This document shows, one piece after another, positions 9,369-17,532 of a DNA stretch of 64,000 nucleotides. Made by a program: the position numbers and the translations under genes. The first letter of the stretch is position 1; every line of letters starts with the position of its first letter. The notes under the pieces were generated by a model. It worked only from the letters and a program-made list of their open reading frames with translations, ran no database searches and was not told where the DNA came from. Source of the DNA: Bog-473 sp963738135 (GTDB lineage Bacteria > Actinomycetota > Acidimicrobiia > Acidimicrobiales > RAAP-2); the NCBI GenBank assembly GCA_963738135.1, contig CAVTVK010000002.1:186001-250000 (forward strand), read 5' to 3'.

Positions 9369-12300
9369 TTGAGCAAAGACGCGGTGAAAGCTGGGCGGAG
9401 CCACGCGGGCGGGACGCCATCGTGCAGTTCCTGCGGGTCGACGCTCGACATCGCCTCCCACCTGTGCCCTCATTGCGGGACCCGCGTGCCGCCCTACGGT
9501 GCTGCGGCCGACGAGGGGCAGCGGCGCTGGCTGACTGTCACGTTCACGGACGTCGTAGGGTCGACGGAACTCTCACGCCAGCTCGACCCCGAGGACTACG
9601 GGGACATGATGCTCCGTTACCAGAACCTCTGCGGTGAGGTGGTCGAGCGTCGCGGCGGCCACTTGGCGAGTTACGCGGGTGACGGCCTCCTGGCCGTCTT
9701 CGGTTGGCCCACGTCGCACGAGCGCGACGCCGACCTGGCCGTGCTCGCCGCCTTCGACCTTCTCGACGAGCTCGAGGTCCTCAACGACTACCTCACGGAG
9801 ATCTACGGCGTCCGGCTCTCCTTGCGGATCGGCGCCCACTCCGGCCTTGCGGTCGTAGGCAAACTGGGACGGAGCGGCCGGGTGGACACGTCGGTGTTCG
9901 GCGACATCGGAAACGTGGCGGCCCGGCTTCAGCACGAGGCACCAACGGACGCCGTGGTGGTCAGCGACGTGACGAGCCGCACCCTGCGCGACCGATGGAT
10001 CTTCAAGAGCCTCGGTCATCCCGAGCTGAGGGGGGTGGGCAGCGACTTCGAGGTGCTGGTGGTCGTCGGCCAGGATCCCGTGCCAGGTCCCGACGTGGAA
10101 CGTGTCTACGAACTCGTCGACCGACGGGAGCCACTCGACGCGCTGCACGAACTCTGGGCCGAGGTGGTGGCAGGCCAAGGGCAAGTCGTCGTCCTCGAAG
10201 GCGAAGCCGGCGTTGGGAAGTCACGGCTGGCCTACGAGCTGCAGCACGGCGACGCCGCCCGTGCGTCGTGGCTCACGGTCCAGTGCTCCCCGCTCGCCCG
10301 CGAAGAACCTTTCGGTCCGCTCGCGGCGCACCTTCCAGCCTTCGGAAGCGCGGCGGGCGTGCCGCCCGAAGAACGGCGCGCCGCCGGCCTTGGTGCCGCG
10401 GTGCGGTGGGCGCTGGGTCTCGCCGAGAGAGGTCCGGCCGTCCTCCACGTTGAGGACGCCCACTGGGCCGATCCCTCCACGGGCGAACTTATCGAGCGGC
10501 TGGTCGATGGGCTCGCCGCCGGACGGAGGCCGTTGTTCGTGCTGTGCACGGCCCGCCCTGACGCAGACCAGCAGTGGATGAACCGCGCGACGGTGCGGAG
10601 AATCGACCTTCCCCCGCTCATGGACGACGACATGTCGACCCTCGTGGGCGCCGCCACGGAGGGTCGACTCTCGGCACTGGCGGTGGCCGAGATTGTCCAA
10701 CGCGCCGACGGCCTGGCGCTCTACGCCGAGCAGCTGGCGGCCACGATGGTCGATTCTCCGGGCCACGTTGTCCCGTCGACGCTGCAGGGGATCCTGACCG
10801 CCTGGCTGGACCGGCTCGACCCCTCGCTCCAGCTCCTGCTCCAGAGGTCGTCTGCGATCGGACGGATATTCGACGACGCCGTCCTCGGGCAGCTCGTGGA
10901 CGAAGGCGTCAACTGCAAGGACCAGCTCGACCAATTGGTGGCGTCGGATGTCCTGGTCCGGCTTCCAGGGGATCGGCATAAATTCCGGCACGCGCTGCTC
11001 CAGGAGGCCGCACACGAATCCATGCTGCAGCGGCAGCGCCGGGCCGTGCACGCCCGGATCGGAGGCATCCTCTCCGAGCAGCACGGCGCGCTGCTCGACA
11101 CGCAACCGTGGCTCCTCGCGCACCACCTTGCTGAGGCCCGTGACCCCGAGGCCATCGCCTGGTTCGAGCGCGCCGGCACCCGGGCGGCGGCAGATGCGGC
11201 ATTCTCGGAGGCGACGCGCCACTTCCACCGAGCGCTCGAGGTCGCCGACAGCCTCGGAGGGTTGGCTCCCAGGGATGAGCTCCGCCTGCAGATCGACCTG
11301 GGCAACGCCATGTTCGGCGCCCATGGCTGGGCTTCAGCCGACACCCTGCCGGTCTGGTCCCGCGCCCAAGATCTAGCCCGCGAGCTCCGGGCCGTGGACG
11401 AGCTGACCTCCGCGCTCAACGGGGTGGCGACGTACTGGAACCAGGCCGGCAATTGCAGGCGCTCGGCGGATATCGCCGAGGAGATCCTCCGAGTCGCCGA
11501 TAGCCACGAGTTGCGGGCGGGACAGCTGCGCGGCCACTGCACCCTCGCCCTCAACCACCTCTTTCTCGGAGAGGTTCCGCTTTCACTGCAACACGCACGC
11601 CGGGCAATCGCGCTGTATCGACCGGAGGACTTCCACACCGTCACTTACGGGTTCGGCACGGACCAGGGCGTCATCGCTTACAGCGTGGCCGGCGCGGCAG
11701 CATGGTTCACCGGCTGCCCGGACGAGGGCATTGCACTCAACGAGGCCGCCGTGCAGCTTGGACACACACTGGCCTCGCCGATCAGTGAACTCCTGGCGCG
11801 CCTCTTCAAGGGCCTGGTGCACCACCTCCGCGGCGAGAGGGAGCAGGCGCGTCGCGAGGCCGAAATATTGTCGAGCGAAGGCGCGCGGCTGAGCCTCCAG
11901 CTGCCCCTCGGGTTCGGGCACATCCTTGGCGGTGCTCTCCGCGCCATCGAGATCGCCGACTCCTCAGGACTCGCGGAAATCGAAGCCGGTATGAACGTGC
12001 TCTCTGCGGGCGGGGGGCAGGCCGGCGGCGCCCCTATCGCGTTCGTCTTGCTCGCGGAGGCGCACCTGGCCACGGGGGACGCCGGGTCCGCGCGGGAAGC
12101 GGCCCGGGCCGGCCTCGCGATGGCCGACGCACTGGATCAGCATTTCCTCGATGCCGAGCTGCTACGCCTCGAGGCGCTCGCCGCGCGCGAATCGGGGATG
12201 TCAGTCGCCGACACGGTCGCACTCCTTGGCAGAGCGGTCGACACGGCAGAAGCTCGGGGGCTGACCAGCCTGGCACTGCGCGCGGCGTGCGACCTCGCCA

Positions 12301-12416
12301 CCTTCGCGCCGAAGGCGTTGGAATCGGTCGGTGCTCTGCTCAAGCAGATTGAGGGCGGCCACGGGACCCGTGACCACTCGCGAGCTCTGCTCGCCCTCAC
12401 AGCCCAGGATCCATGA
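9369..12416 (+). CDS. Zinc-ribbon / class III nucleotidyl cyclase / AAA ATPase / TPR signalling protein
   Basis: A 1015-residue multidomain protein. Order: zinc ribbon near residues 19-42 (CSSCG and CPHCG pairs); class III cyclase domain about 50-225 with metal-binding Asp in TFTDVVGST and in YAGDGLLAVFG; a NACHT/AAA-like ATPase with Walker A GEAGVGKS and Walker B VLHVEDAHWADPS; then about 400 residues of TPR-like helical repeats. This architecture is widespread in actinobacteria, with the ATPase and TPR parts thought to regulate cyclase output. The annotated start is TTG at 9369 with no convincing ribosome site; GTG at 9384 is an alternative. Over 3 kb the frame is completely intact, which matters for judging the frameshifts elsewhere. 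Confidence 0.88.
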   Translation: MSKDAVKAGRSHAGGTPSCSSCGSTLDIASHLCPHCGTRVPPYGAAADEGQRRWLTVTFTDVVGSTELSRQLDPEDYGDMMLRYQNLCGEVVERRGGHLASYAGDGLLAVFGWPTSHERDADLAVLAAFDLLDELEVLNDYLTEIYGVRLSLRIGAHSGLAVVGKLGRSGRVDTSVFGDIGNVAARLQHEAPTDAVVVSDVTSRTLRDRWIFKSLGHPELRGVGSDFEVLVVVGQDPVPGPDVERVYELVDRREPLDALHELWAEVVAGQGQVVVLEGEAGVGKSRLAYELQHGDAARASWLTVQCSPLAREEPFGPLAAHLPAFGSAAGVPPEERRAAGLGAAVRWALGLAERGPAVLHVEDAHWADPSTGELIERLVDGLAAGRRPLFVLCTARPDADQQWMNRATVRRIDLPPLMDDDMSTLVGAATEGRLSALAVAEIVQRADGLALYAEQLAATMVDSPGHVVPSTLQGILTAWLDRLDPSLQLLLQRSSAIGRIFDDAVLGQLVDEGVNCKDQLDQLVASDVLVRLPGDRHKFRHALLQEAAHESMLQRQRRAVHARIGGILSEQHGALLDTQPWLLAHHLAEARDPEAIAWFERAGTRAAADAAFSEATRHFHRALEVADSLGGLAPRDELRLQIDLGNAMFGAHGWASADTLPVWSRAQDLARELRAVDELTSALNGVATYWNQAGNCRRSADIAEEILRVADSHELRAGQLRGHCTLALNHLFLGEVPLSLQHARRAIALYRPEDFHTVTYGFGTDQGVIAYSVAGAAAWFTGCPDEGIALNEAAVQLGHTLASPISELLARLFKGLVHHLRGEREQARREAEILSSEGARLSLQLPLGFGHILGGALRAIEIADSSGLAEIEAGMNVLSAGGGQAGGAPIAFVLLAEAHLATGDAGSAREAARAGLAMADALDQHFLDAELLRLEALAARESGMSVADTVALLGRAVDTAEARGLTSLALRAACDLATFAPKALESVGALLKQIEGGHGTRDHSRALLALTAQDP

Positions 12417-12478
12417 CGCCGGACGCTCTGACTGCACCAATACCAAGCACCGATCACCTTCAAGAAGGAGGCGGCACG

Positions 12479-13348
12479 ATGACGACAGCTCAACAACCGA
12501 CGAGGGTCTACCTCTCCGGTCCCATGTTCAGCGCCGGCGACAAAATGGAGCAGCAGGCGTTGGCGACCGCCCTCGAAGCGGGCGGCTTTGAATGCCATGT
12601 ACCGCAGAACAACGGGATCGAGGTCGCGAACGTGATGCAGCTCCTCAATGATCCGTCGCTCCACGGGGGCAAGATGCTGGAGCCCCTGGTCCTTGATCGC
12701 TGCATTGTCTGGGTGACCCGCACTGTGGCGGCTCTCGACGTCTTCCAGGTCGTCGTGGGCTGCCAGTGCACTGTGCTCAACATCGACGGCCGGGTCCCGG
12801 ACGAGGGCAGTCTGGTCGAGGCCACGTTGGCCTGGTACGCAGGGCACCCGGTCGTGCCTTACAAGACCACCTCCATCTCCGAGCTCGGCGGGAACAACAA
12901 TCCGATGATCGGCGTCATCAGCGGTTGGGCCCCGGTTTCTTCGGATGCCGCTGGCGTTCTCGCCGCAGTGAAGGCATCCATGAGGTCCGTCGTGGCCAGC
13001 CGGCAGCCAGTGACGACGCCCCCGCTCGACGTCCAACAGCTGATCGACCTCGGCCGAGTGATTTCCGACGTACGATCGCAGCCTCCCTTCAACAAGAGGC
13101 AGCTCACGGCTGCGGGACAGACACTGGCCGCGGTTCCCCCTGAGTTGATGGAGCTGCTCGAGCCCAACGCGTCCTTGCAGGCGATGTGCCGGCAGGTGGT
13201 GCTCGCCATCATCGAGTTCAGTAAGCTCGGCCCGGTTCAGAACACCAAGCGACGGAAGATCTTCCTGGCTGAGATCGCCGCGCTCCACGCGTGGGTGGCG
13301 CAGCCGAACGTCCGGGACGCGATAGTGAACAATCCCATCACCTGCTGA
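12479..13348 (+). CDS. Nucleoside 2-deoxyribosyltransferase-like protein
   Basis: A 289-residue protein. ATG at 12479 sits 7 bases after AAGGAGG, much better than an in-frame ATG at 12413 inside the upstream stop. The N-terminus RVYLSGPMFSAGD and the segment IDGRVPDEGSLVEATLAWYA match the nucleoside 2-deoxyribosyltransferase fold (base-sugar exchange or nucleotide hydrolysis), with the DEGSLVEA part supplying the acidic catalytic region. The C-terminal 120 residues are helical and unrecognised. It follows the cyclase/AAA gene by 62 bases and may be co-transcribed, suggesting a nucleotide-related output, but that is only inference. Confidence 0.7.
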   Translation: MTTAQQPTRVYLSGPMFSAGDKMEQQALATALEAGGFECHVPQNNGIEVANVMQLLNDPSLHGGKMLEPLVLDRCIVWVTRTVAALDVFQVVVGCQCTVLNIDGRVPDEGSLVEATLAWYAGHPVVPYKTTSISELGGNNNPMIGVISGWAPVSSDAAGVLAAVKASMRSVVASRQPVTTPPLDVQQLIDLGRVISDVRSQPPFNKRQLTAAGQTLAAVPPELMELLEPNASLQAMCRQVVLAIIEFSKLGPVQNTKRRKIFLAEIAALHAWVAQPNVRDAIVNNPITC

Positions 13349-13360
13349 CTGTCGTCTCTG

Positions 13361-13405
13361 GAACCGATGGAACTGATGGAACCGATGGAACCGATGGAAC
13401 CGATC
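13361..13405. repeat. 9-bp tandem repeat, 5 units
   Basis: Five units of GAACCGATG (the second has T for C; the last ends in C), starting 13 bases after the stop of the deoxyribosyltransferase-like gene. No coding frame uses it. A short sequence-slippage tract. Confidence 0.9.
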
Positions 13406-13531
13406 GGCTGCGTCAGATCTTCCGAAACGGGGCACCGGTAGTGGGCCTGGGTGTCGCACACCTCTCTTGAGGCAACCGGACCAACCGTGGCGCCCCGAAG
13501 AGAAGACTCGTGAACACGATCGATCTATTCT

Positions 13532-13972
13532 GTGTCCGTGCAAACAACGAGAGTGCCCAATCATGCACTGATCCAGCTTCGCCGGGCGCGAGACCACGCC
13601 GATCGACACTTTGCCGCGCCGCTCACTCTGGACCACTTGGCGTCAGTGGCGGCGCTCTCCAAGTTTCACTTTCACCGACTCTTTACAGCCACCTACGGGA
13701 GAACGCCAGCAGCTCACATCTCCGAACGCAGGATTGGACGGGCGCAGGATCTACTCCGATCGACGAACCTCACGGTCACGGAGGTCTGCTTCGCCGTCGG
13801 CTTCAGCAGCCTCGGTTCGTTCAGCAGCCGATTCAGACAGATCGTCGGTGAGTCGCCGAGTGCGTTCCAGCAACGGTACGGAGGCAAGGCACCTCGAATA
13901 CCGGGTTGCTATCTGTTTATGAGCGGGTACCTGGAGCGAAAAGATCGCAATCTGGGAGAAGCCACCAGCTAA
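13532..13972 (+). CDS. AraC-family transcriptional regulator (DNA-binding domain only)
   Basis: A 146-residue protein that is essentially a two-helix-turn-helix AraC domain: LTLDHLASVAALSKFHFHRLF is the first HTH and VTEVCFAVGFSSLGSFSSRFR the second, followed by the conserved GESPSAFQQRY end. There is no sensor domain, as in SoxS/MarA-like regulators. GTG at 13532 or 13538 is the likely start, with no clear ribosome site. A VOC gene starts 22 bases downstream on the same strand; AraC-VOC pairs are common, so it probably controls that gene. Confidence 0.85.
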   Translation: MSVQTTRVPNHALIQLRRARDHADRHFAAPLTLDHLASVAALSKFHFHRLFTATYGRTPAAHISERRIGRAQDLLRSTNLTVTEVCFAVGFSSLGSFSSRFRQIVGESPSAFQQRYGGKAPRIPGCYLFMSGYLERKDRNLGEATS

Positions 13973-13994
13973 TACCTGCTCCTACCATGGCACC

Positions 13995-14438
13995 ATGATC
14001 ACAAATGTCTCTCTCGTAAGCGTCTGGGTCACGGACCTCGACGAAGCCCTTGCCTTCTACACCGAGATCTTAGGGTTCGAAGCGCGCGACGATATTCGAC
14101 TCGGTGAGGACTTCCGATGGGTCACCGTGGGTCACGTGAGTCAGCCGGAGCTCGATCTGCATCTGACCACTCCGAGTGGACCGCTCTCAGACGACCTCAT
14201 CGCGGCATTGACCCGAGCCCAAGCCGAGGGCGGTCTACCTGGAGTCGGTTTGCACGTGGATGACTGTCGCAAGACCTACAACGAGCTGAAAGCCAAGGGG
14301 GTCGTCTTCATCCAAGAACCCCAGGAACGGCCCTACGGAGTTGAAGCGCTCATGCGCGACAACTCTGGTAACTGGCTGGTGCTCGTCGAGCCCAGAGAAT
14401 TCACCGAGGCCGACTTCGTGGGGACCGATCTCCACTGA
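13995..14438 (+). CDS. VOC (glyoxalase fold) family protein paired with AraC regulator
   Basis: A 147-residue VOC protein. The first module starts VSLVSVWVTDLDEALAFYTE, and GVGLHVDDCRKTYNELKAKGV plus ALMRDNSGNWLVLVEPRE forms the second. The family includes glyoxalases and ring-cleavage dioxygenases. The final ligand position reads WLVLVEP. The only upstream neighbour in the same direction is the AraC regulator, so a small-molecule detoxification or resistance role under that regulator is plausible. Confidence 0.82.
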   Translation: MITNVSLVSVWVTDLDEALAFYTEILGFEARDDIRLGEDFRWVTVGHVSQPELDLHLTTPSGPLSDDLIAALTRAQAEGGLPGVGLHVDDCRKTYNELKAKGVVFIQEPQERPYGVEALMRDNSGNWLVLVEPREFTEADFVGTDLH

Positions 14439-14473
14439 GATCAGCCCTGGCGCCGACCTTCTGCGCCGGAGGG

Positions 14474-16693
14474 TCAGGCGTCGACGACAAGGGTTGCCCA
14501 GCCGCTACTCGGAACATCGATGGCGGCGGTCCACACGCCCGTCGACGGGTCGTGTGCCACGAGCGCATGGGGCGAGGTGGGTGCGCGCTCGGCCCAACCC
14601 GTGACGGTGACCGTCTCCCCGGGTCCCTTCACGACGAGTCGCACACCAGTCGACGTCTCGGACACCTCGATGCGGGCGTCGCCGGCGGTCACGAATTTTG
14701 TGACGTCGCCAATCACCGCCAGACCAGAACGGAGTACCGGCGCAGTCACGTGGAAGGTCCAGCCTTCCCGGCCGAGCGACACGGGGATCGTGGCGTCGGG
14801 TTCTAGCCGCGTCGCCGTCCCATTCCGCCAGTCCCACGCCACGTAATCGGCCGGAAGCAAGTCCCCGCGACCCGGTTGAACCCCGGCACCGACCTCAGAT
14901 CGAGACAGCGACTCGACTCGGATCTCACCCGAGATCGGATCGTCGCCAGGGTTGGCGTGCATCGCCACGACGTAGATCCACCGGCCGGCAGGGTGCTCTG
15001 AGGTGCACTCGGCCACGAGCAGCGTCGATGTGAAGGCCGGCCCGGACAACAACGACTCGTCGGTCGCAGCGATCGCAGTATGAGGCTTTATGAGGAGCCC
15101 GTCGGCGCGGCATGTCCGGAGCGCCAATGCAGGATCCATGCGCCCGACCCGGTCGCCGAGCCCAACCGGCCCAGTGGAGAGGGCGGACAGCAGCGCCTCG
15201 GGTTCGCCGTTTTTGCCAGCGACCTCGGGGTCGGCACGGAACACGTCCTTGAACGGCATGAGGTGGAGGCTGCGAGCCAGGCTGTTGGTCGTGCAGAACC
15301 ACGCCCAGAGCTGGCCGGCAGACGCGATGTAGCCGTGGTCGCCACTGGTTCTCACGGATGTGACCTGTGTGAGCGTCGTGGTCTGAGCGAAGTCAGCGGG
15401 CGTGCCCATGCACCATTGGAGGGTGATGCCGCGGTCGCGGGCGGCGGTGTCGATGCCCTCTTGCCATTTCGTTGCCCGTCCGGGCTCGGACCGCATCTCT
15501 CGCACGCCGAAGAAAACCTCGACGAGCCAGTCGTGCTCGAAGGTCTCGACGCCCCAAGCGACGCATTGGTCGAGCCACCGCTCATAGGCTTCGGAGGTGC
15601 TTGGAGCGGCGTAGTCGCCGTCGACCCACGTCGGGGTCTCCGAGGCAATCGGGGCCAGCGCGGAGAGATGGCGAATGTGGGCGACGAGCGGCAGGTTGTG
15701 GAGTCGCTCCCGCAGAGCCGCGATGCCTTCGAGGAGGGCGTCAGGCCGCACATCCCACGCCGTGAGTGCGCTCGGGGGTACGACCCAGGCCTCGGTGTCG
15801 AACGGGCGCAACTCGGCGTGCGGGTAGAACCACGAGTCCAGTTGCACCGCCCCGATCGGAACACCATTCGCCTGCAAGGCATCGACGGCCGCGACGATCG
15901 ATCCAGCGACGTCGTATCCAGGCTCGGTCTTGTACCAATAGGCCGAGCCGTTGTCGGTCCAGTAGGAGGGGCGCGAACCAACGGCGTCGGGCCATCGCCC
16001 CGGGCGTACCGTACCGGCGGCGTCGAGCAGCATCCGGCCCCAGGCGTCGAGTGCTGCGCGAGGGCCGTCGGCCGCGAGCACGGCGAGGTTGGTCGTGAAG
16101 CCGGCTGGAACGGCTTCCAGGTCGCCGTGCCAGCCGCACCGTAACGTTCCGCCATTCAGACCGATCGTCTGCTCGTGGAACGCGTCGAGGGGTGCGACAA
16201 GAAGCGTCCGGCCGTCCTCTCGGGTGAGAAGCAGTGGCCAACCTGTGGGAGGTCGATGGGGGAGGAGGAACCAGCCGTCGAGCGAAGGGCCGGCATTGCT
16301 CGGAAGCCCGAACTCGCTGTGCTGGAAGACAAGGGCGCGCATTCCTTTCGGTGTCTCACCTTCAGCACGTTCGCTGGGGGTGAAGGTTGGCCATGCAAGC
16401 GAGGGTCGATCGAACACGCCGGTCGCGATGTCGAAGAGGTCGGTGGTCGCCTCGCAGCGGAGCACGATTAGAGGGCGCTCTACGTAGGATCGGACTGAGC
16501 AGCGCACGTCACCTTCGGCAACTGTGATTGATCTGGCAGTTCCCAGTTGGTCGATAACCGTGACGACCTCGCCGACCATCGGAGGCAGCGATGGCCGCCC
16601 CGGTCCGAACCAGTCCTCCCCATTCAGTCCGATCTTCACTGCGCCGTCGAGCGCCACCTCCACACCGAGTCCGTCTGCCGCGACCAATTGCAT
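14474..16693 (-). CDS. Predicted glycoside hydrolase, alpha-galactosidase (clan D TIM barrel)-like
   Basis: A 739-residue cytoplasmic-looking protein (no signal peptide). The N-terminal 220 residues look like a beta-sandwich. A central barrel contains PSYWTDNGSAYWYKTEPGYD, IGAVQLDSWFYPHAEL, a FEHDWLVEVFFG strand and ITLQWCMGTPADFA, resembling the strand ends of GH36/GH31-like barrels, where Asp residues are nucleophile and acid/base. A C-terminal beta domain of about 130 residues follows. ATG at 16693. I do not recognise an exact family: stachyose/raffinose-synthase-like proteins or a novel GH36 relative are the best alternatives. No transporter or sugar regulator stands next to it. Confidence 0.6.
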   Translation of the reverse strand: MQLVAADGLGVEVALDGAVKIGLNGEDWFGPGRPSLPPMVGEVVTVIDQLGTARSITVAEGDVRCSVRSYVERPLIVLRCEATTDLFDIATGVFDRPSLAWPTFTPSERAEGETPKGMRALVFQHSEFGLPSNAGPSLDGWFLLPHRPPTGWPLLLTREDGRTLLVAPLDAFHEQTIGLNGGTLRCGWHGDLEAVPAGFTTNLAVLAADGPRAALDAWGRMLLDAAGTVRPGRWPDAVGSRPSYWTDNGSAYWYKTEPGYDVAGSIVAAVDALQANGVPIGAVQLDSWFYPHAELRPFDTEAWVVPPSALTAWDVRPDALLEGIAALRERLHNLPLVAHIRHLSALAPIASETPTWVDGDYAAPSTSEAYERWLDQCVAWGVETFEHDWLVEVFFGVREMRSEPGRATKWQEGIDTAARDRGITLQWCMGTPADFAQTTTLTQVTSVRTSGDHGYIASAGQLWAWFCTTNSLARSLHLMPFKDVFRADPEVAGKNGEPEALLSALSTGPVGLGDRVGRMDPALALRTCRADGLLIKPHTAIAATDESLLSGPAFTSTLLVAECTSEHPAGRWIYVVAMHANPGDDPISGEIRVESLSRSEVGAGVQPGRGDLLPADYVAWDWRNGTATRLEPDATIPVSLGREGWTFHVTAPVLRSGLAVIGDVTKFVTAGDARIEVSETSTGVRLVVKGPGETVTVTGWAERAPTSPHALVAHDPSTGVWTAAIDVPSSGWATLVVDA

Positions 16694-17096
16694 GAACGAA
16701 GTCTCTCAAACACGAGCCTGGCGAAGCGGGGAGATGGAGGAAGCGACGGCGGTGACCAGGGTGAAAAGACTCTCGGTGTGGTCGACCAGTGGCGCCGTGC
16801 TGTTCGACGGGGGCAGACACGACCGTGGCTATCAAGAAGGCAATGCCTCCAAATGGTGGGAACAACGACGGCCGAGGTGCCGTTGGCGGCGTGAGCCGGC
16901 TGAACTCGAGATGAACCTCGATTTCTTCGAGATGTACCTCGATTTTCGAGCAGTTGTTTGGCGCAACTCAGTCGTCTCGCAGGTCGTTCGACCAGCTCGC
17001 CATGAAGATTCGGGCCCCAACGTCACAATGTGACTCTTGGGTGTCACGCCTTCAGACTTAGGCGAACGAGCCAACCCGAAGAAACGGAGGACATCC
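16694..17096. other. 403-bp intergenic region
   Basis: Divergent spacer between the glycosidase gene and the SnoaL-like gene. No frame looks coding. It includes the imperfect 19-base direct repeat listed separately and, at 17077-17096, the GGAGG ribosome site of the next gene. Confidence 0.55.
16906..16945. repeat. Two 19-bp direct repeats, possible operator
   Basis: TCGAGATGAACCTCGATTT (16906-16924) and TCGAGATGTACCTCGATTT (16927-16945) differ at one base and have a 21-base period, i.e. the same helix face. Each contains a CGAG...CTCG inverted half-site. They lie about 150 bases upstream of the SnoaL-like gene. A regulator-binding function is inferred. Confidence 0.55.
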
Positions 17097-17510
17097 ATGA
17101 CCACGACTGACAAGGACCTCGGCCGCGAACTCGCTGCCAAGTTCACTACCTTCCTCGAGACGGGCGTTCCCCCCGCAGGCCTCTTCACGGCCGACGCCTT
17201 CTGCGACTTCACGATGCCGCAATGGCGCCTGCAGTTCCAAGGGATCGACGACATCGTCGCTGGCCGCAAAGCTGGTCATCCCAGTCGCGGTCGGGTGCCA
17301 CGATCCCGTTTCGACGCCACCGCAACCGGGTTCGTCCTCGAGGTGGAGGAGGAGTGGGATCAAGACGGGGAGGCGTGGTACTGCCGGGAGATGTTCCGGG
17401 CGGACGTGGTCGACGGGTCCATCTCGCAAGTCTCCGTCTACTGCACCGGTGACTGGGACCGCGCTCTGGTCGCCCGGCATCGCGAGCAGGTCGAACTTCT
17501 GCGCCCGTAG
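17097..17510 (+). CDS. SnoaL/NTF2-like protein
   Basis: 137 residues. ATG at 17097 follows CGGAGGACATCC. The pattern (N-terminal helices, LFTADAFCDFTMPQWRLQFQ, then antiparallel strands ATATGFVLEVEEEWD and ISQVSVYCTGDWD) fits the alpha+beta cone fold of NTF2-like small enzymes or binding proteins. Ligand unknown. The next gene starts 22 bases downstream, so the two may form a transcription unit. Confidence 0.6.
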   Translation: MTTTDKDLGRELAAKFTTFLETGVPPAGLFTADAFCDFTMPQWRLQFQGIDDIVAGRKAGHPSRGRVPRSRFDATATGFVLEVEEEWDQDGEAWYCREMFRADVVDGSISQVSVYCTGDWDRALVARHREQVELLRP

Positions 17511-17532
17511 CTCACCCGCCGCAGGCCATATC

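Noticed and set aside
12137..13636. Long minus-strand open frame (499 codons) opposite the deoxyribosyltransferase-like gene
   Set aside because: High-GC shadow: Arg/His-rich, no ribosome site, no motif; the plus-strand gene has AAGGAGG and a recognisable fold.
15080..16144. 354-codon plus-strand open frame inside the glycosidase gene
   Set aside because: Antisense shadow of an intact 739-residue protein with clear barrel motifs on the other strand.
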